From NCBI RefSeq assembly GCF_014698045.1, contig NZ_JACJSE010000015.1:82263-146262 (forward strand): a DNA stretch of 64,000 nt, given 5' to 3'. The notes under the pieces are model-generated. The model was not told the origin of the DNA, did no database searches, and saw only the letters and a list, made by a program, of their open reading frames with translations. Each line of letters starts with the position of its first letter. The stretch's first letter is position 1. Both the position numbers and the translations under genes were made by a program. This DNA is from Aulosira sp. FACHB-615 (GTDB lineage: Bacteria; Cyanobacteriota; Cyanobacteriia; Cyanobacteriales; Nostocaceae). Shown one piece after another: positions 29,701-37,504 of the stretch.

Positions 29701-30136
29701 TACATTGATTAATGCTAGTCTGCTATCTTTGAAGTTGAAGGAAATTAATGTTATTGTTTTCCCTGATTGGTCGCAATCGGAAGAGTTGCTGGGGTTAGAA
29801 TTGGAATCTGTAATTAAAGCGATCGCAACTTATCCAGATAGTCAAAAAACTACTTTATTAATTAACACCAGTAATATTTCCACTGAGGATGCAGAACTAT
29901 TACTTTCTGGCATCACCATGAATCTTTTGATGGAAGAGGACTTAGATATCAGTGAGGGATTAGAAATTGCTTTGGTTGGTAGTTTAGCAGATATTCAATG
30001 GCAAGCTTTATTACCTCGTCTCAGCAGCCGAATTATTTTAGGATATGAAGATAAGGCAATTGTGGCAGAACTCCCAATAGAGACACTACCAGCTTATGAA
30101 CTAGAAAGCTTTATTAATCAACTTTGTGTTTTATAA
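26768..30136 (+). CDS. Trimodular methyltransferase-GT4-GT4 protein with shared C-terminal domain
   Basis: A 1122-residue protein. Residues 1-220 are a class I SAM methyltransferase with an N-terminal CxxC pair (CKIC, CSNC), motif I FLDYGAGYG and FEVFEHF. Residues about 255-625 are a GT4 glycosyltransferase with the EX7E motif EGFGLPPLE (Glu534). Residues about 635-985 are a second GT4 domain with EGFGMPIVE (Glu897). Residues about 992-1115 form a domain that recurs at the N-terminus of the next protein (INVIVFPDWSQSEELL here). Several sequential sugar-transfer and methylation steps on one chain suggest polysaccharide or glycoprotein assembly in the cytoplasm. The next gene is 92 bp downstream. 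Confidence 0.85.
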   Translation: MKCKICNSNSHFFGKNLLLNKYNVNYFQCSNCGFVQTEEPYWLEEAYSDVIGKSDSGLLFRNQYCSQKAYQIIFNIFNHQSRFLDYGAGYGLFVRMMRDSGFDFYWLDKFCNNIFAKGYTTNGNESYELVTAFEVFEHFVNPIEEIENILKFSRNILFSTEILPINNPKPDEWWYYVPQEGQHTSIYTLKSLEIIADKYNLNFYSSNISYNGITLHLLTENKLVPNVFNNLCQSPIKEIRKVSLLNQITEIKIALDIAVLGLGTILETAKTGVFRVTENLLKGLLKSPQCCIYLCTSEPDLLEACQIYINQNLEYKNLPVFYLSQLQDLNIDIYHSTYYPLPHNIYFATRIITLYDLIPILYPQYFNYNSEHIVKTIIDQIDPNDFVCCISESTQQDICAYRQNLNHNQVLVTHLAADQEKFYPCTDSDVINQVKQKYKIPNQPYLLTLSTLEPRKNIAHVIRAFLRLIQTHNIHDLNLVLVGTKGWQYEEIFAEIDKFQELKDRIIITGFVPDEDLAPLYSGALAFLYVSFYEGFGLPPLEAMQCGTPVITSNTSSLPEVVGDAGIMLDPNDTSGLENNILRLYSEPELRKNLAKKSLQQAQNFSWDKYIQETIKIYELAKAKSQTLPRRNILIDGVFFQLYQTGIARVWRSLLEQWSNSEFANHILVLDRGNTAPKINGIRYRTIPVYDYNDTDTDKQMLQEICDEEGADLFISSYYTTSLTTPSVFMAYDMIPEVLGWDVINNPMWREKHLAIQSASAYIAISQHTARDINKYFPEISVDSVTVAHCGVNSNFSPAKSEEVNSFKSKYGITKPYFIVVGASNGYKNSMLFFQAFSQLASSYGFDIICTGSGGVLAPEFRVCTSGSSVYMLQLSDEELATAYSGAVALVYPSKYEGFGMPIVEAMACGCPVITCPNASIPEVAGEAAIYVKDDDVDGMVNALCDIQKPRVRQALIEAGLAQAQKFSWTKMADIVSTTLINASLLSLKLKEINVIVFPDWSQSEELLGLELESVIKAIATYPDSQKTTLLINTSNISTEDAELLLSGITMNLLMEEDLDISEGLEIALVGSLADIQWQALLPRLSSRIILGYEDKAIVAELPIETLPAYELESFINQLCVL

Positions 30137-30228
30137 AGTTTGAACTAACAGTTTGAATAATTTTAGTTAATGGTGAGTGCTTTAGTATTAAGGCACTCAC
30201 TCTAGTTTAAAAAGAAGGAGAAGATAAC

Positions 30229-32340
30229 TTGATTAGCACCACAGAAGAATTGAGTAATGATTCAGATTTTCTAAATACTAACGATATTAATATAATTGTT
30301 TTTCTTGACTGGTCACAGGCAGAAGATAATCTTTATCAAGATTTAGAAAAGGTAATTTATGCAGTCAATAATCATCCTGCTAGTAGTCAGATAAATCTAA
30401 TGATTGATATTAGCGATGTTGCGGAAGATGTTGCTAATTTAGTATTGTCTGGTGTATTGATGAATCTGCTGATGGCGGATGATGCTGATGTTAGTGCAGG
30501 TTGTGAAGTTTCGCTAGTTGATAGTTCGGATTTTCAGCAATGGGAGATGATATCTCATCAAGTTCATGCGCGAATTATTTTAGATAACATTCATCCAGCC
30601 TCAATCACTAATATTTCTGAATATGCAATTGATGAATTTAGTACTATATCAATAGTGCAATTGATTTATGATTTAGCAAATAGATTATTTCAAATAGGAT
30701 ATTGGCAAGGAGCGATCGCACAATATCAAAAACTGCTAGGATTGCAAATCAATAACTTAGAAATTTACAGAAATTTAATTCATTGTTACAGAAGCTCTCA
30801 GCAAAATGAGGCTTATTATACAACACTACATCAGGCGATCGCACTCTATCCCACAGAAGGGAGTTTGCATTTTTCTTTAATCATCGACTTGCGGCGTGAT
30901 GGTAGAACACAAGAAGCAATTGCTAGTGCGGAACATGCTTGTATATGCTTGCCGGATGATTATACTTTTAAACTGCTGAAATATTTAACAGTACCTAGCA
31001 TTTATAATTATGTAGATGAAATAGAATTTTATCGTCAGCGTTACACCCAAGGCTTACAAGATTTAATTCAAAACACTAGCTTAAATACTCCAGAAGAAAA
31101 AATTAATGCCTTCAATGGTATAGGTCGTCTAACTAACTTTTATTTATCTTATCAAGCCCAAAATGACCGAGATTTACAACGTCAATATGGACAGTTAGTG
31201 CATGACATTATGGCGGCTAACTATCCCCAATGGGTTGCGCCTTTATCTATGCCAAAACTCCAGCCACAGCCAAAAATCCGCGTTGGCTATCTTTCACATT
31301 ATTTACATTCTTATAGTGGCACATTATGGTTAACTGGTTGGCTACGTTATTGTAATCATCAAGACTTTGAAATTTACTGTTACTATACAGGTAATGACCC
31401 AGATCCAGTTACAGAACAATTTCAAGAATATAGTGATGTTTTTCACCATATTCCTTATAACTTGCCGGGAGTTTGTGAACAAGTAATTGCTGATAATTTA
31501 CATATTTTAGTGTTTCCAGAAATTGGCATGAACCCACAAACAATGCAAATTGCTGCACTCAGACTTGCGCCTGTGCAGTGTGTAGCTTGGGGACATCCGG
31601 TAACAACTGGTTTACCAACAATTGATTATTTTTTATCAAGTGAGTTAATGGAACCGGAAAATGCCCAAGAACATTATTCGGAAACACTAATTCGTTTACC
31701 TAATATTGGTGTATCTTACCCCAAACCTTATATTCCGCCAATCATCAAAACTCGTTCAGATTTTCACCTTTCAGATGATGCGGTGATTTATTTATGTTGC
31801 CAAGCACCGTTTAAGTATTTACCCCAGTATGATTTTATTTTGGCAGAAATAGCCAGTCGCATACCGCAAGCTAAATTTGTATTTTTGCGAGGAACTTTAC
31901 TTCGGTCGCGTTTACAACGTGCTTTTGCAGCGATAAGTTTAAACAGTGAAGATTATTGTGTATTTTTAAATATTCCCGATCGCCTAGATTATCTGATGAT
32001 TAATTTATTATCAGATGTTTATTTGGATACTTTTACTTGGTCTGGTGGTAATACTACCTTAGAAGCGATCGCTTGTAATCTCCCTGTTGTCACTTGTCCA
32101 GGAGAATTTATGCGTGGTCGTCACTCAGATAGCTTTCTGAAAATGCTGGGAGTGACTGAAACCATCGCCGCCAATGAAGCAGAATATATTGATATCGCCG
32201 TTAAGTTGGGACTAGACTCAACTTGGCGAAACCACATTGCCGAAAAAATCAGCCAGCGTCATCATTTATTATTTGATGACCAGGCTTGTGTTGCTGGGTT
32301 GGAAAGTTTTTACAGGAAAGTGCTGAGTTTTGAGTGCTGA
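30229..32340 (+). CDS. GT41-like (SPINDLY/OGT type) glycosyltransferase with shared N-terminal domain
   Basis: A 703-residue protein starting at TTG, supported by GGAG eight bases upstream. Residues 18-130 (INIIVFLDWSQAEDNLY) match the C-terminal domain of the preceding protein. Residues about 145-250 contain TPR-like helices. Residues about 345-700 are a GT41-type catalytic region: RVGYLSHYLHSY, WGHPVTTGLPTIDYF, a candidate nucleotide-binding Lys in APFKYLPQYD, and the block TWSGGNTTLEAIACNLPVVT. GT41 enzymes add sugars to proteins (O-GlcNAc or O-fucose); the acceptor here is unknown. The last codons and the stop lie within a 7-bp repeat tract. Confidence 0.85.
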   Translation: MISTTEELSNDSDFLNTNDINIIVFLDWSQAEDNLYQDLEKVIYAVNNHPASSQINLMIDISDVAEDVANLVLSGVLMNLLMADDADVSAGCEVSLVDSSDFQQWEMISHQVHARIILDNIHPASITNISEYAIDEFSTISIVQLIYDLANRLFQIGYWQGAIAQYQKLLGLQINNLEIYRNLIHCYRSSQQNEAYYTTLHQAIALYPTEGSLHFSLIIDLRRDGRTQEAIASAEHACICLPDDYTFKLLKYLTVPSIYNYVDEIEFYRQRYTQGLQDLIQNTSLNTPEEKINAFNGIGRLTNFYLSYQAQNDRDLQRQYGQLVHDIMAANYPQWVAPLSMPKLQPQPKIRVGYLSHYLHSYSGTLWLTGWLRYCNHQDFEIYCYYTGNDPDPVTEQFQEYSDVFHHIPYNLPGVCEQVIADNLHILVFPEIGMNPQTMQIAALRLAPVQCVAWGHPVTTGLPTIDYFLSSELMEPENAQEHYSETLIRLPNIGVSYPKPYIPPIIKTRSDFHLSDDAVIYLCCQAPFKYLPQYDFILAEIASRIPQAKFVFLRGTLLRSRLQRAFAAISLNSEDYCVFLNIPDRLDYLMINLLSDVYLDTFTWSGGNTTLEAIACNLPVVTCPGEFMRGRHSDSFLKMLGVTETIAANEAEYIDIAVKLGLDSTWRNHIAEKISQRHHLLFDDQACVAGLESFYRKVLSFEC

Positions 32341-32506
32341 GTTTTGAGTGCTGAGTGCTGAGTGCTGAGTGCTGAGTGCTGAGTGCTGAGTGCTGAGTGC
32401 TGGGTTTGGAGTGCTGAGTAAATATTGTCTACTCCTGTCACCTATCACCTGTCACCTGTCACCTATCACCTGTCACCTATCACCTGTCACCTATCACCTG
32501 TCACCT
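32321..32506. repeat. Two adjoining 7-bp tandem repeat arrays
   Basis: Positions 32321-32419 carry the heptamer GTGCTGA or GTTTTGA in many copies and include the stop codon of the GT41-like gene. Positions 32434-32506 carry ten heptamers alternating between CCTGTCA and CCTATCA. Together they fill the gap between two convergent genes. Confidence 0.9.
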
Positions 32507-32514
32507 CAAAACAT

Positions 32515-34779
32515 TTACTCCTCTGCTTGACCGACGCGGCGAATATTGATGATGTCGCTCATTTTTTTAATTTGGACAAAGACTTGTTCAAGTTGGGAGC
32601 GATCGCGTATATCTATGCCTAAGTCCATTAATGCTGGTTGTCCACTGGCTGTTTTAACTTGGGCATGACGGACGTTAATACCTTGGTCACTTAACCGCGA
32701 TAAAATATCCTTTAAAACGCCTACACGGTCTAGGGCTTCAATTTGGATATTGACTGGGTAAGTGTGGGGGCGAGAACTATTTTCTACTGCCAAATTCCAT
32801 TTTACCGGCACTAGGCGATCGCCTTCAACACTATCCAAATTGTGACAGCCTTGGCGATGGATAGAAATTCCCCGACCGCGTGTCACTACGCCAATAATTG
32901 ATTCTCCGGGAATTGGTGTACAACACCCCGCCAGATGATACACCAAACCCTCAACACCGAGAATCGGCGAATCGCTGGCGCGGGAACTGCTGTGGGGAAC
33001 ATCCCGTAAAGCTTTGGCTGATGATTCTTTGGGGACAAATGGTGGTATTACCATTGTGGCAGGTTGCTGTGCCTTGACCACATCCCGCCAGCGATTTAGG
33101 ACTAAATTTAAGGTAATTTCGCCGTAACCCAAACCTGCGAGTAAATCTTCGACGCTGTGATAGTTGCACTTTTCCGCAACAGTCTGCATTGCATCGGATT
33201 TTAGCAAATTATCAAAACCAGTTTTACCGAGTTCTTTTTCTAACAAGTCTCGCCCACGGGTGACGTTTTCTTCGCGGCGCGATCGCTTGTACCATTGCTT
33301 AATCCGATATTTTGCCGTGGAAGTTCTGACAAAATTCAACCAGTCTAAACTCGGATGACCATTCTTTTGGGTGAGAATTTCGACAATATCGCCATTTTGT
33401 AACCTTGTAGATAAAGGTACTATCCGCCCATTTACCCTTGCACCTGAACAATGGTTTCCAACTTCTGTATGAATGCGATAGGCAAAATCTATACTAGTAG
33501 AACCAGGATTTAACGAGACAACATCACCCTTGGGCGTGAACACATAAACATCGTCTTCAAATAAGTTATCTTTAACGCTATCTAAATATTCTTGGGCATC
33601 TTTCAGGTCGCTTTGCCATTCTAATAATTGCCGTAACCAAGTAAACTTTTCATCAGCCGCCGTCAACGGACTATTAGAACCACCTGTTTCTTTGTACTTC
33701 CAATGGGCTGCAATACCATATTCGGCGATATGGTGCATTTCCAGAGTGCGAATTTGAATTTCTAAAGGACGACCGGTTAAACCAATAACCCCAGTGTGCA
33801 GAGACTGGTAACGGTTGGGTTTAGGTAAACCGATATAATCTTTAAATCTGCCGGGAATGGGGCGAAACGCATCATGAACAACCGCCAAAGCCCGATAACA
33901 TTCTTCGTTAGTTTCGACAATAATTCGTAGCGCCGCTAAATCATAAATTTCATGAAATTCCTTTTGCTGTCGCTGCATTTTTTGATAAATGCTGTATAAA
34001 TGTTTGGGACGACCACTAATATCTAAACAGCGAATTCCAGCTTGTTGTAAACGTTCTCGTAAAATATCTGTGGCTTTAGCTAATTTTTCTTCTCGCGCCG
34101 TGCGTTTTTCCGAAACATGCTGCTGCATTTGGCGAAAAGCTTCCGGTTCCAGATATTTAAAAGCTAAATCTTCCAGTTCCCACTTAATATGCCAAATACC
34201 CAAACGGTTGGCTAGAGGTGCAAAGATATCTCGTGTTTCTTGGGCGCTGCGACGACGGCTATCTTCTGACATATATTGCAGAGTTCGCATATTATGCAAA
34301 CGGTCTGCTAACTTGACTACAATTACTCTAATATCTTGCGCCATTGACAAAAACATCCGGCGGAAATTTTCGGCTTGGCTTTCGGTTTTACTTTTGAAAT
34401 TAATTTTAGAAAGTTTGGTTACACCTTCCACTAACCGCCGTACTTCTGAGCCAAATAGCTCTTCTATTTCTTCAATTGTGACATCTGTATCTTCAACTAC
34501 ATCATGAAGAAATCCAGCTGCTATCATAGCAGGACTACCCCCTAAATCGCGTAGCAGCCCAGCTACAGCAACGGGATGATAAATATACGGTTCTCCAGAT
34601 TTGCGAAATTGTCCATGATGGAGTTGATAGGCAAAAGAAAATGCTCGACAAATTAACGACGCATCATTCTGTCTTCGGTCTTCTGGTTCGACACTTCTGG
34701 GTGATGACTCGCGTAAACATTTATTGAGCCATTCTGGAAGTGTAACGTCAATTGAAGTACTAGTAGCTATGCCGCTCAT
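32515..34779 (-). CDS. spoT: Bifunctional (p)ppGpp synthetase/hydrolase (RelA/SpoT homologue)
   Basis: A 754-residue long-RSH enzyme of normal length. Domains in order: HD hydrolase (HD at 92-93 in FLHDVVEDTD), synthetase (about 240-350, YSIYQKMQRQ, PGRFKDYIG, YQSLHTGV), TGS (about 400-460, VYVFTPKGDV), a helical/zinc-finger region (CCTPIPGESIIGVV) and a C-terminal ACT domain (about 675-750). Both hydrolase and synthetase motifs look intact, so it should make and degrade the stringent alarmone. It is convergent with the glycosyltransferase locus and divergent from the PatD-like gene. Confidence 0.95.
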   Translation of the reverse strand: MSGIATSTSIDVTLPEWLNKCLRESSPRSVEPEDRRQNDASLICRAFSFAYQLHHGQFRKSGEPYIYHPVAVAGLLRDLGGSPAMIAAGFLHDVVEDTDVTIEEIEELFGSEVRRLVEGVTKLSKINFKSKTESQAENFRRMFLSMAQDIRVIVVKLADRLHNMRTLQYMSEDSRRRSAQETRDIFAPLANRLGIWHIKWELEDLAFKYLEPEAFRQMQQHVSEKRTAREEKLAKATDILRERLQQAGIRCLDISGRPKHLYSIYQKMQRQQKEFHEIYDLAALRIIVETNEECYRALAVVHDAFRPIPGRFKDYIGLPKPNRYQSLHTGVIGLTGRPLEIQIRTLEMHHIAEYGIAAHWKYKETGGSNSPLTAADEKFTWLRQLLEWQSDLKDAQEYLDSVKDNLFEDDVYVFTPKGDVVSLNPGSTSIDFAYRIHTEVGNHCSGARVNGRIVPLSTRLQNGDIVEILTQKNGHPSLDWLNFVRTSTAKYRIKQWYKRSRREENVTRGRDLLEKELGKTGFDNLLKSDAMQTVAEKCNYHSVEDLLAGLGYGEITLNLVLNRWRDVVKAQQPATMVIPPFVPKESSAKALRDVPHSSSRASDSPILGVEGLVYHLAGCCTPIPGESIIGVVTRGRGISIHRQGCHNLDSVEGDRLVPVKWNLAVENSSRPHTYPVNIQIEALDRVGVLKDILSRLSDQGINVRHAQVKTASGQPALMDLGIDIRDRSQLEQVFVQIKKMSDIINIRRVGQAEE

Positions 34780-35061
34780 ACAAAAGGTGATCGGTAAATA
34801 GTAAGATGGACGAAGTTTACAGCATCAACTAATGGTGATCCTGTGTCCCTGGTGGGGCGGTAAATGCAGTGTGAGGATGATGAGTCTCTTGCCTTGTGGT
34901 AGTCCTCCATTTTAGCTTTCAACAAGCATCATTTGGAAAAACCTACGATGGCGAATAAGCCTCAAAAGGGGATTTGAGGCTTGTGATAGTGATAGTGGTT
35001 CAAGAAGATATACTGTAGAAGAAAAAATTCTTGTCATTAATACTATCTTAAATGGCACTAG

Positions 35062-35421
35062 ATGTCTTTAAATTGTGATAAATATCAAGCACTAGCAAAG
35101 TTATTAGTGCAGTTACGGTCTGATGTCACTGCTGGGGAATTTGACAAAACCCAACTGCGACAGCGTGTTGCTGATTTGCAGCAGTTGTTTCAACGCGAGA
35201 TTGTGCCTTTAGCAACAGCAGATTCCAAAGAACTGTCTTATCAAACGGAAATCAGTAAACAATTGCGCTTATTGGAAATTGATATCACATTTTTCCAAGG
35301 CGCAAGGCAGGCAGCCACAGCAAAAACCAGACTTCAAACCATGAGCGATCGCCTCACTACTTTAATTCAATATTGCCATGCCATACTGCAACAAGAGACA
35401 CCAGAAGTTTCTGAGGATTAG
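35062..35421 (+). CDS. patD: PatD-like heterocyst frequency protein
   Basis: A 119-residue soluble, mostly helical protein (KYQALAKLLVQLRSDVTAG, SKQLRLLEIDITFFQGARQA, TMSDRLTTLIQYC). Size and the LRLLEID-FFQGARQAATA core agree with PatD, a small protein that limits heterocyst frequency in Anabaena. That assignment is from memory and is less certain than others here. I looked for an NtcA box (GTAN8TAC) in the 280-bp upstream gap and found no perfect match. It would support a heterocyst-forming host. Confidence 0.6.
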   Translation: MSLNCDKYQALAKLLVQLRSDVTAGEFDKTQLRQRVADLQQLFQREIVPLATADSKELSYQTEISKQLRLLEIDITFFQGARQAATAKTRLQTMSDRLTTLIQYCHAILQQETPEVSED

Positions 35422-35528
35422 TTTGTCTGTTAAGTTTTGCCGTTAAATTCATCAGGATCAAAGAAATCTGGTACACAACATAGTCTCTCTAAGTTGATGA
35501 AGATTTAATGCTGATATTTAGGGTGTAG

Positions 35529-35810
35529 GGGTATGAGGGTGTACTTCGACTGCGCTCAGTAACCAGGGTGTGGGTGTGGAGAAAGCGTCACCGTTGGCTT
35601 TGTCACCCGCCTTGAACTCAAGTTCAAGGCTAATAGCTCAAGTCGACTAAAGTAGACTCAAAAATTTAGGGTACATTGAGTCATCTTTAGATGACTTTTG
35701 CTGTGAGCAAGGAACTTAAGTTCCTTGCGGGATATGTTTATACACATATCTTGCATACTACGCTCTTACACTCTGGTTACTGAGTGCAGTCGAAGTACAC
35801 CCTCATACCC
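35529..35810. mobile_element. 282-bp nested-palindrome element with 38-bp inverted ends
   Basis: Positions 35529-35566 and 35773-35810 are inverted repeats with a single mismatch. Between them lie at least four more hairpins: 35609-35630 (10-bp stem), 35679-35696 (8-bp stem), 35707-35728 (perfect 22-bp palindrome) and 35731-35750. There is no open frame. This fits a non-autonomous MITE-type element or a folded repetitive sequence, filling the gap between patD and the helicase gene. Confidence 0.65.
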
Positions 35811-35872
35811 ATTACTTGCTCAATAACTGTAGGATTGTTACTTAGTACAGGACAATCCCCAAGCAATTCGGA

Positions 35873-37504
35873 ATGGCTCGCATCTCCAAATTAACCTTCG
35901 ATCGCGGTACATTAATTCTGCACCCACCACCACGCGGTAAAGCTTGGATGGATTATGCTACATGGGATGACCGTGTGGAAAAATTTCGCATTCCGGCGAT
36001 GCGTTACCGGGCTGTGGTGGAAGCACTACAAGGGGAAGAAGTAGAGTTTATTGATGAGGCGAAGGAATTTTACCCGATAGAATTGGTTCCGAGTTTGGAA
36101 ATGGAACCTTACCCCCACCAAAGTGAAGCTTTAGCGGCTTGGAAGTTGGCGGGAAGACAAGGTGTAGTAGTGCTACCAACGGCGGCGGGTAAAACTTATC
36201 TGGCGCAGATGGCGATGCAAGCAACACCGCGTACTACGTTAATTGTTGTCCCGACTTTGGATTTGATGCACCAGTGGTATGCACATTTAGTTGCGGCATT
36301 TCCCGATGCGGAGGTGGGGTTACTAGGCGGCGGTTCGCGGGATAAGACAGCGATATTAGTAGCAACTTACGATAGTGCGGCGATTCATGCTGAATCTTTG
36401 GGAAATAAATATGCTTTGATTATTTTTGATGAGTGCCATCATCTCCCGACAGATTTTAGCAAGGTAATTGCCGAATATGCGATCGCACCTTATCGGTTAG
36501 GATTATCAGCCACACCAGAACGCACCGATGGGAAACACGCTGATTTAAATATTTTGATCGGTCGAGAGGTATATCGCAAACGCGCCGAAGATTTGGCGGG
36601 GAAAGCCTTAGCCGAACATGAAATTGTCCAAATTAAGGTGAAATTATCCCAAATTGAGCGGGAAAGATACAATCAATTAATTCAAACCCGTAATGATTTT
36701 TTGCGTCAATCTAAAATTTCTTTGGGGAGTATTCAAGGTTGGCAAATGTTTGTGCAGATGAGTGCGCGATCGCAAGTTGGTCGTAGAGCCATGTTAGCAC
36801 ATCGTGAAGCCAAAGAAATTGCTTTAGGAACTGATGGCAAGTTGCGAATTTTAGCTGATTTATTAGCCACTCATTTTCCTGAACGAGTGTTAATTTTCAC
36901 GGCTGATAATGCGACAGTTTATAAAATTTCCCAAGACTTATTAATTCCAGCAATTACTCATCAAACCCCAGTCAAAGAACGCCATGAAATCTTAACTAAA
37001 TTCCGCGAAGGTGAATATAATACTTTGGTGGCTTCTCATGTGTTGAATGAAGGTGTTGATGTCCCGGCTGCTTCAGTGGCAATTATTCTGTCGGGAACAG
37101 GTTCAACGCGAGAATATATTCAACGGTTGGGGAGGATTTTACGCAAGGGAAATGTGGAGAATAAACAGGCGATTTTGTATGAGGTAATCGCGGAAGATAC
37201 GAGTGAGGAAGGGACTTCGGCGCGGCGGCGGGGTGAGGAGAAATACGAACCGCAAAGACGCATAGACGCGTCAGCGACTTCCCGAAGGGTAGAGCGCGAA
37301 GGGAAGAAAGAAAAGAAAGGGAATTTACAGGTTATCTATGGAAGTGGTCAGGAAAAAAGTTTAAAGGCGGCGGAACAATTAGAAATTAATTATTCAATCC
37401 AAAATCCAAAATCTAAAATCCAAAATTCAGAAGATGTTACCAACGGAGTTACTAAGTCATCGCCTAAACGGAGAAGAAATCATTCCGAAAAGGCTGAAGA
37501 TTGA
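35873..37504 (+). CDS. XPB-like superfamily 2 DNA helicase
   Basis: A 543-residue helicase. Walker A is LPTAAGKTYLAQM (101-113), motif II is FDECHHL (185-191), motif III is LSATPERTDG, and the C-terminal helicase domain has LIFTADN, VASHVLNEGVDVP and QRLGRILRKG. The arrangement matches bacterial and archaeal XPB. The last 95 residues are odd: they include Arg/Glu-rich sequence translated from a dispersed GC-rich repeat (about 37250-37310) and a heptamer array (37397-37424), and run 71 bp into the next gene. The partner gene encodes a Bax1-type nuclease, as in archaeal XPB-Bax1 helicase-nuclease complexes for nucleotide excision repair. Confidence 0.85.
   Translation: MARISKLTFDRGTLILHPPPRGKAWMDYATWDDRVEKFRIPAMRYRAVVEALQGEEVEFIDEAKEFYPIELVPSLEMEPYPHQSEALAAWKLAGRQGVVVLPTAAGKTYLAQMAMQATPRTTLIVVPTLDLMHQWYAHLVAAFPDAEVGLLGGGSRDKTAILVATYDSAAIHAESLGNKYALIIFDECHHLPTDFSKVIAEYAIAPYRLGLSATPERTDGKHADLNILIGREVYRKRAEDLAGKALAEHEIVQIKVKLSQIERERYNQLIQTRNDFLRQSKISLGSIQGWQMFVQMSARSQVGRRAMLAHREAKEIALGTDGKLRILADLLATHFPERVLIFTADNATVYKISQDLLIPAITHQTPVKERHEILTKFREGEYNTLVASHVLNEGVDVPAASVAIILSGTGSTREYIQRLGRILRKGNVENKQAILYEVIAEDTSEEGTSARRRGEEKYEPQRRIDASATSRRVEREGKKEKKGNLQVIYGSGQEKSLKAAEQLEINYSIQNPKSKIQNSEDVTNGVTKSSPKRRRNHSEKAED
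37397..37424. repeat. 7-bp tandem repeat (ATCCAAA) inside the helicase gene
   Basis: Four heptamers (ATCCAAA, ATCCAAA, ATCTAAA, ATCCAAA) lie within the 3' end of the XPB-like frame and encode part of its tail. Confidence 0.85.

Noticed and set aside
34780..35061. NtcA binding site upstream of the PatD-like gene
   Set aside because: I looked for GTAN8TAC and close matches and found none that is convincing.
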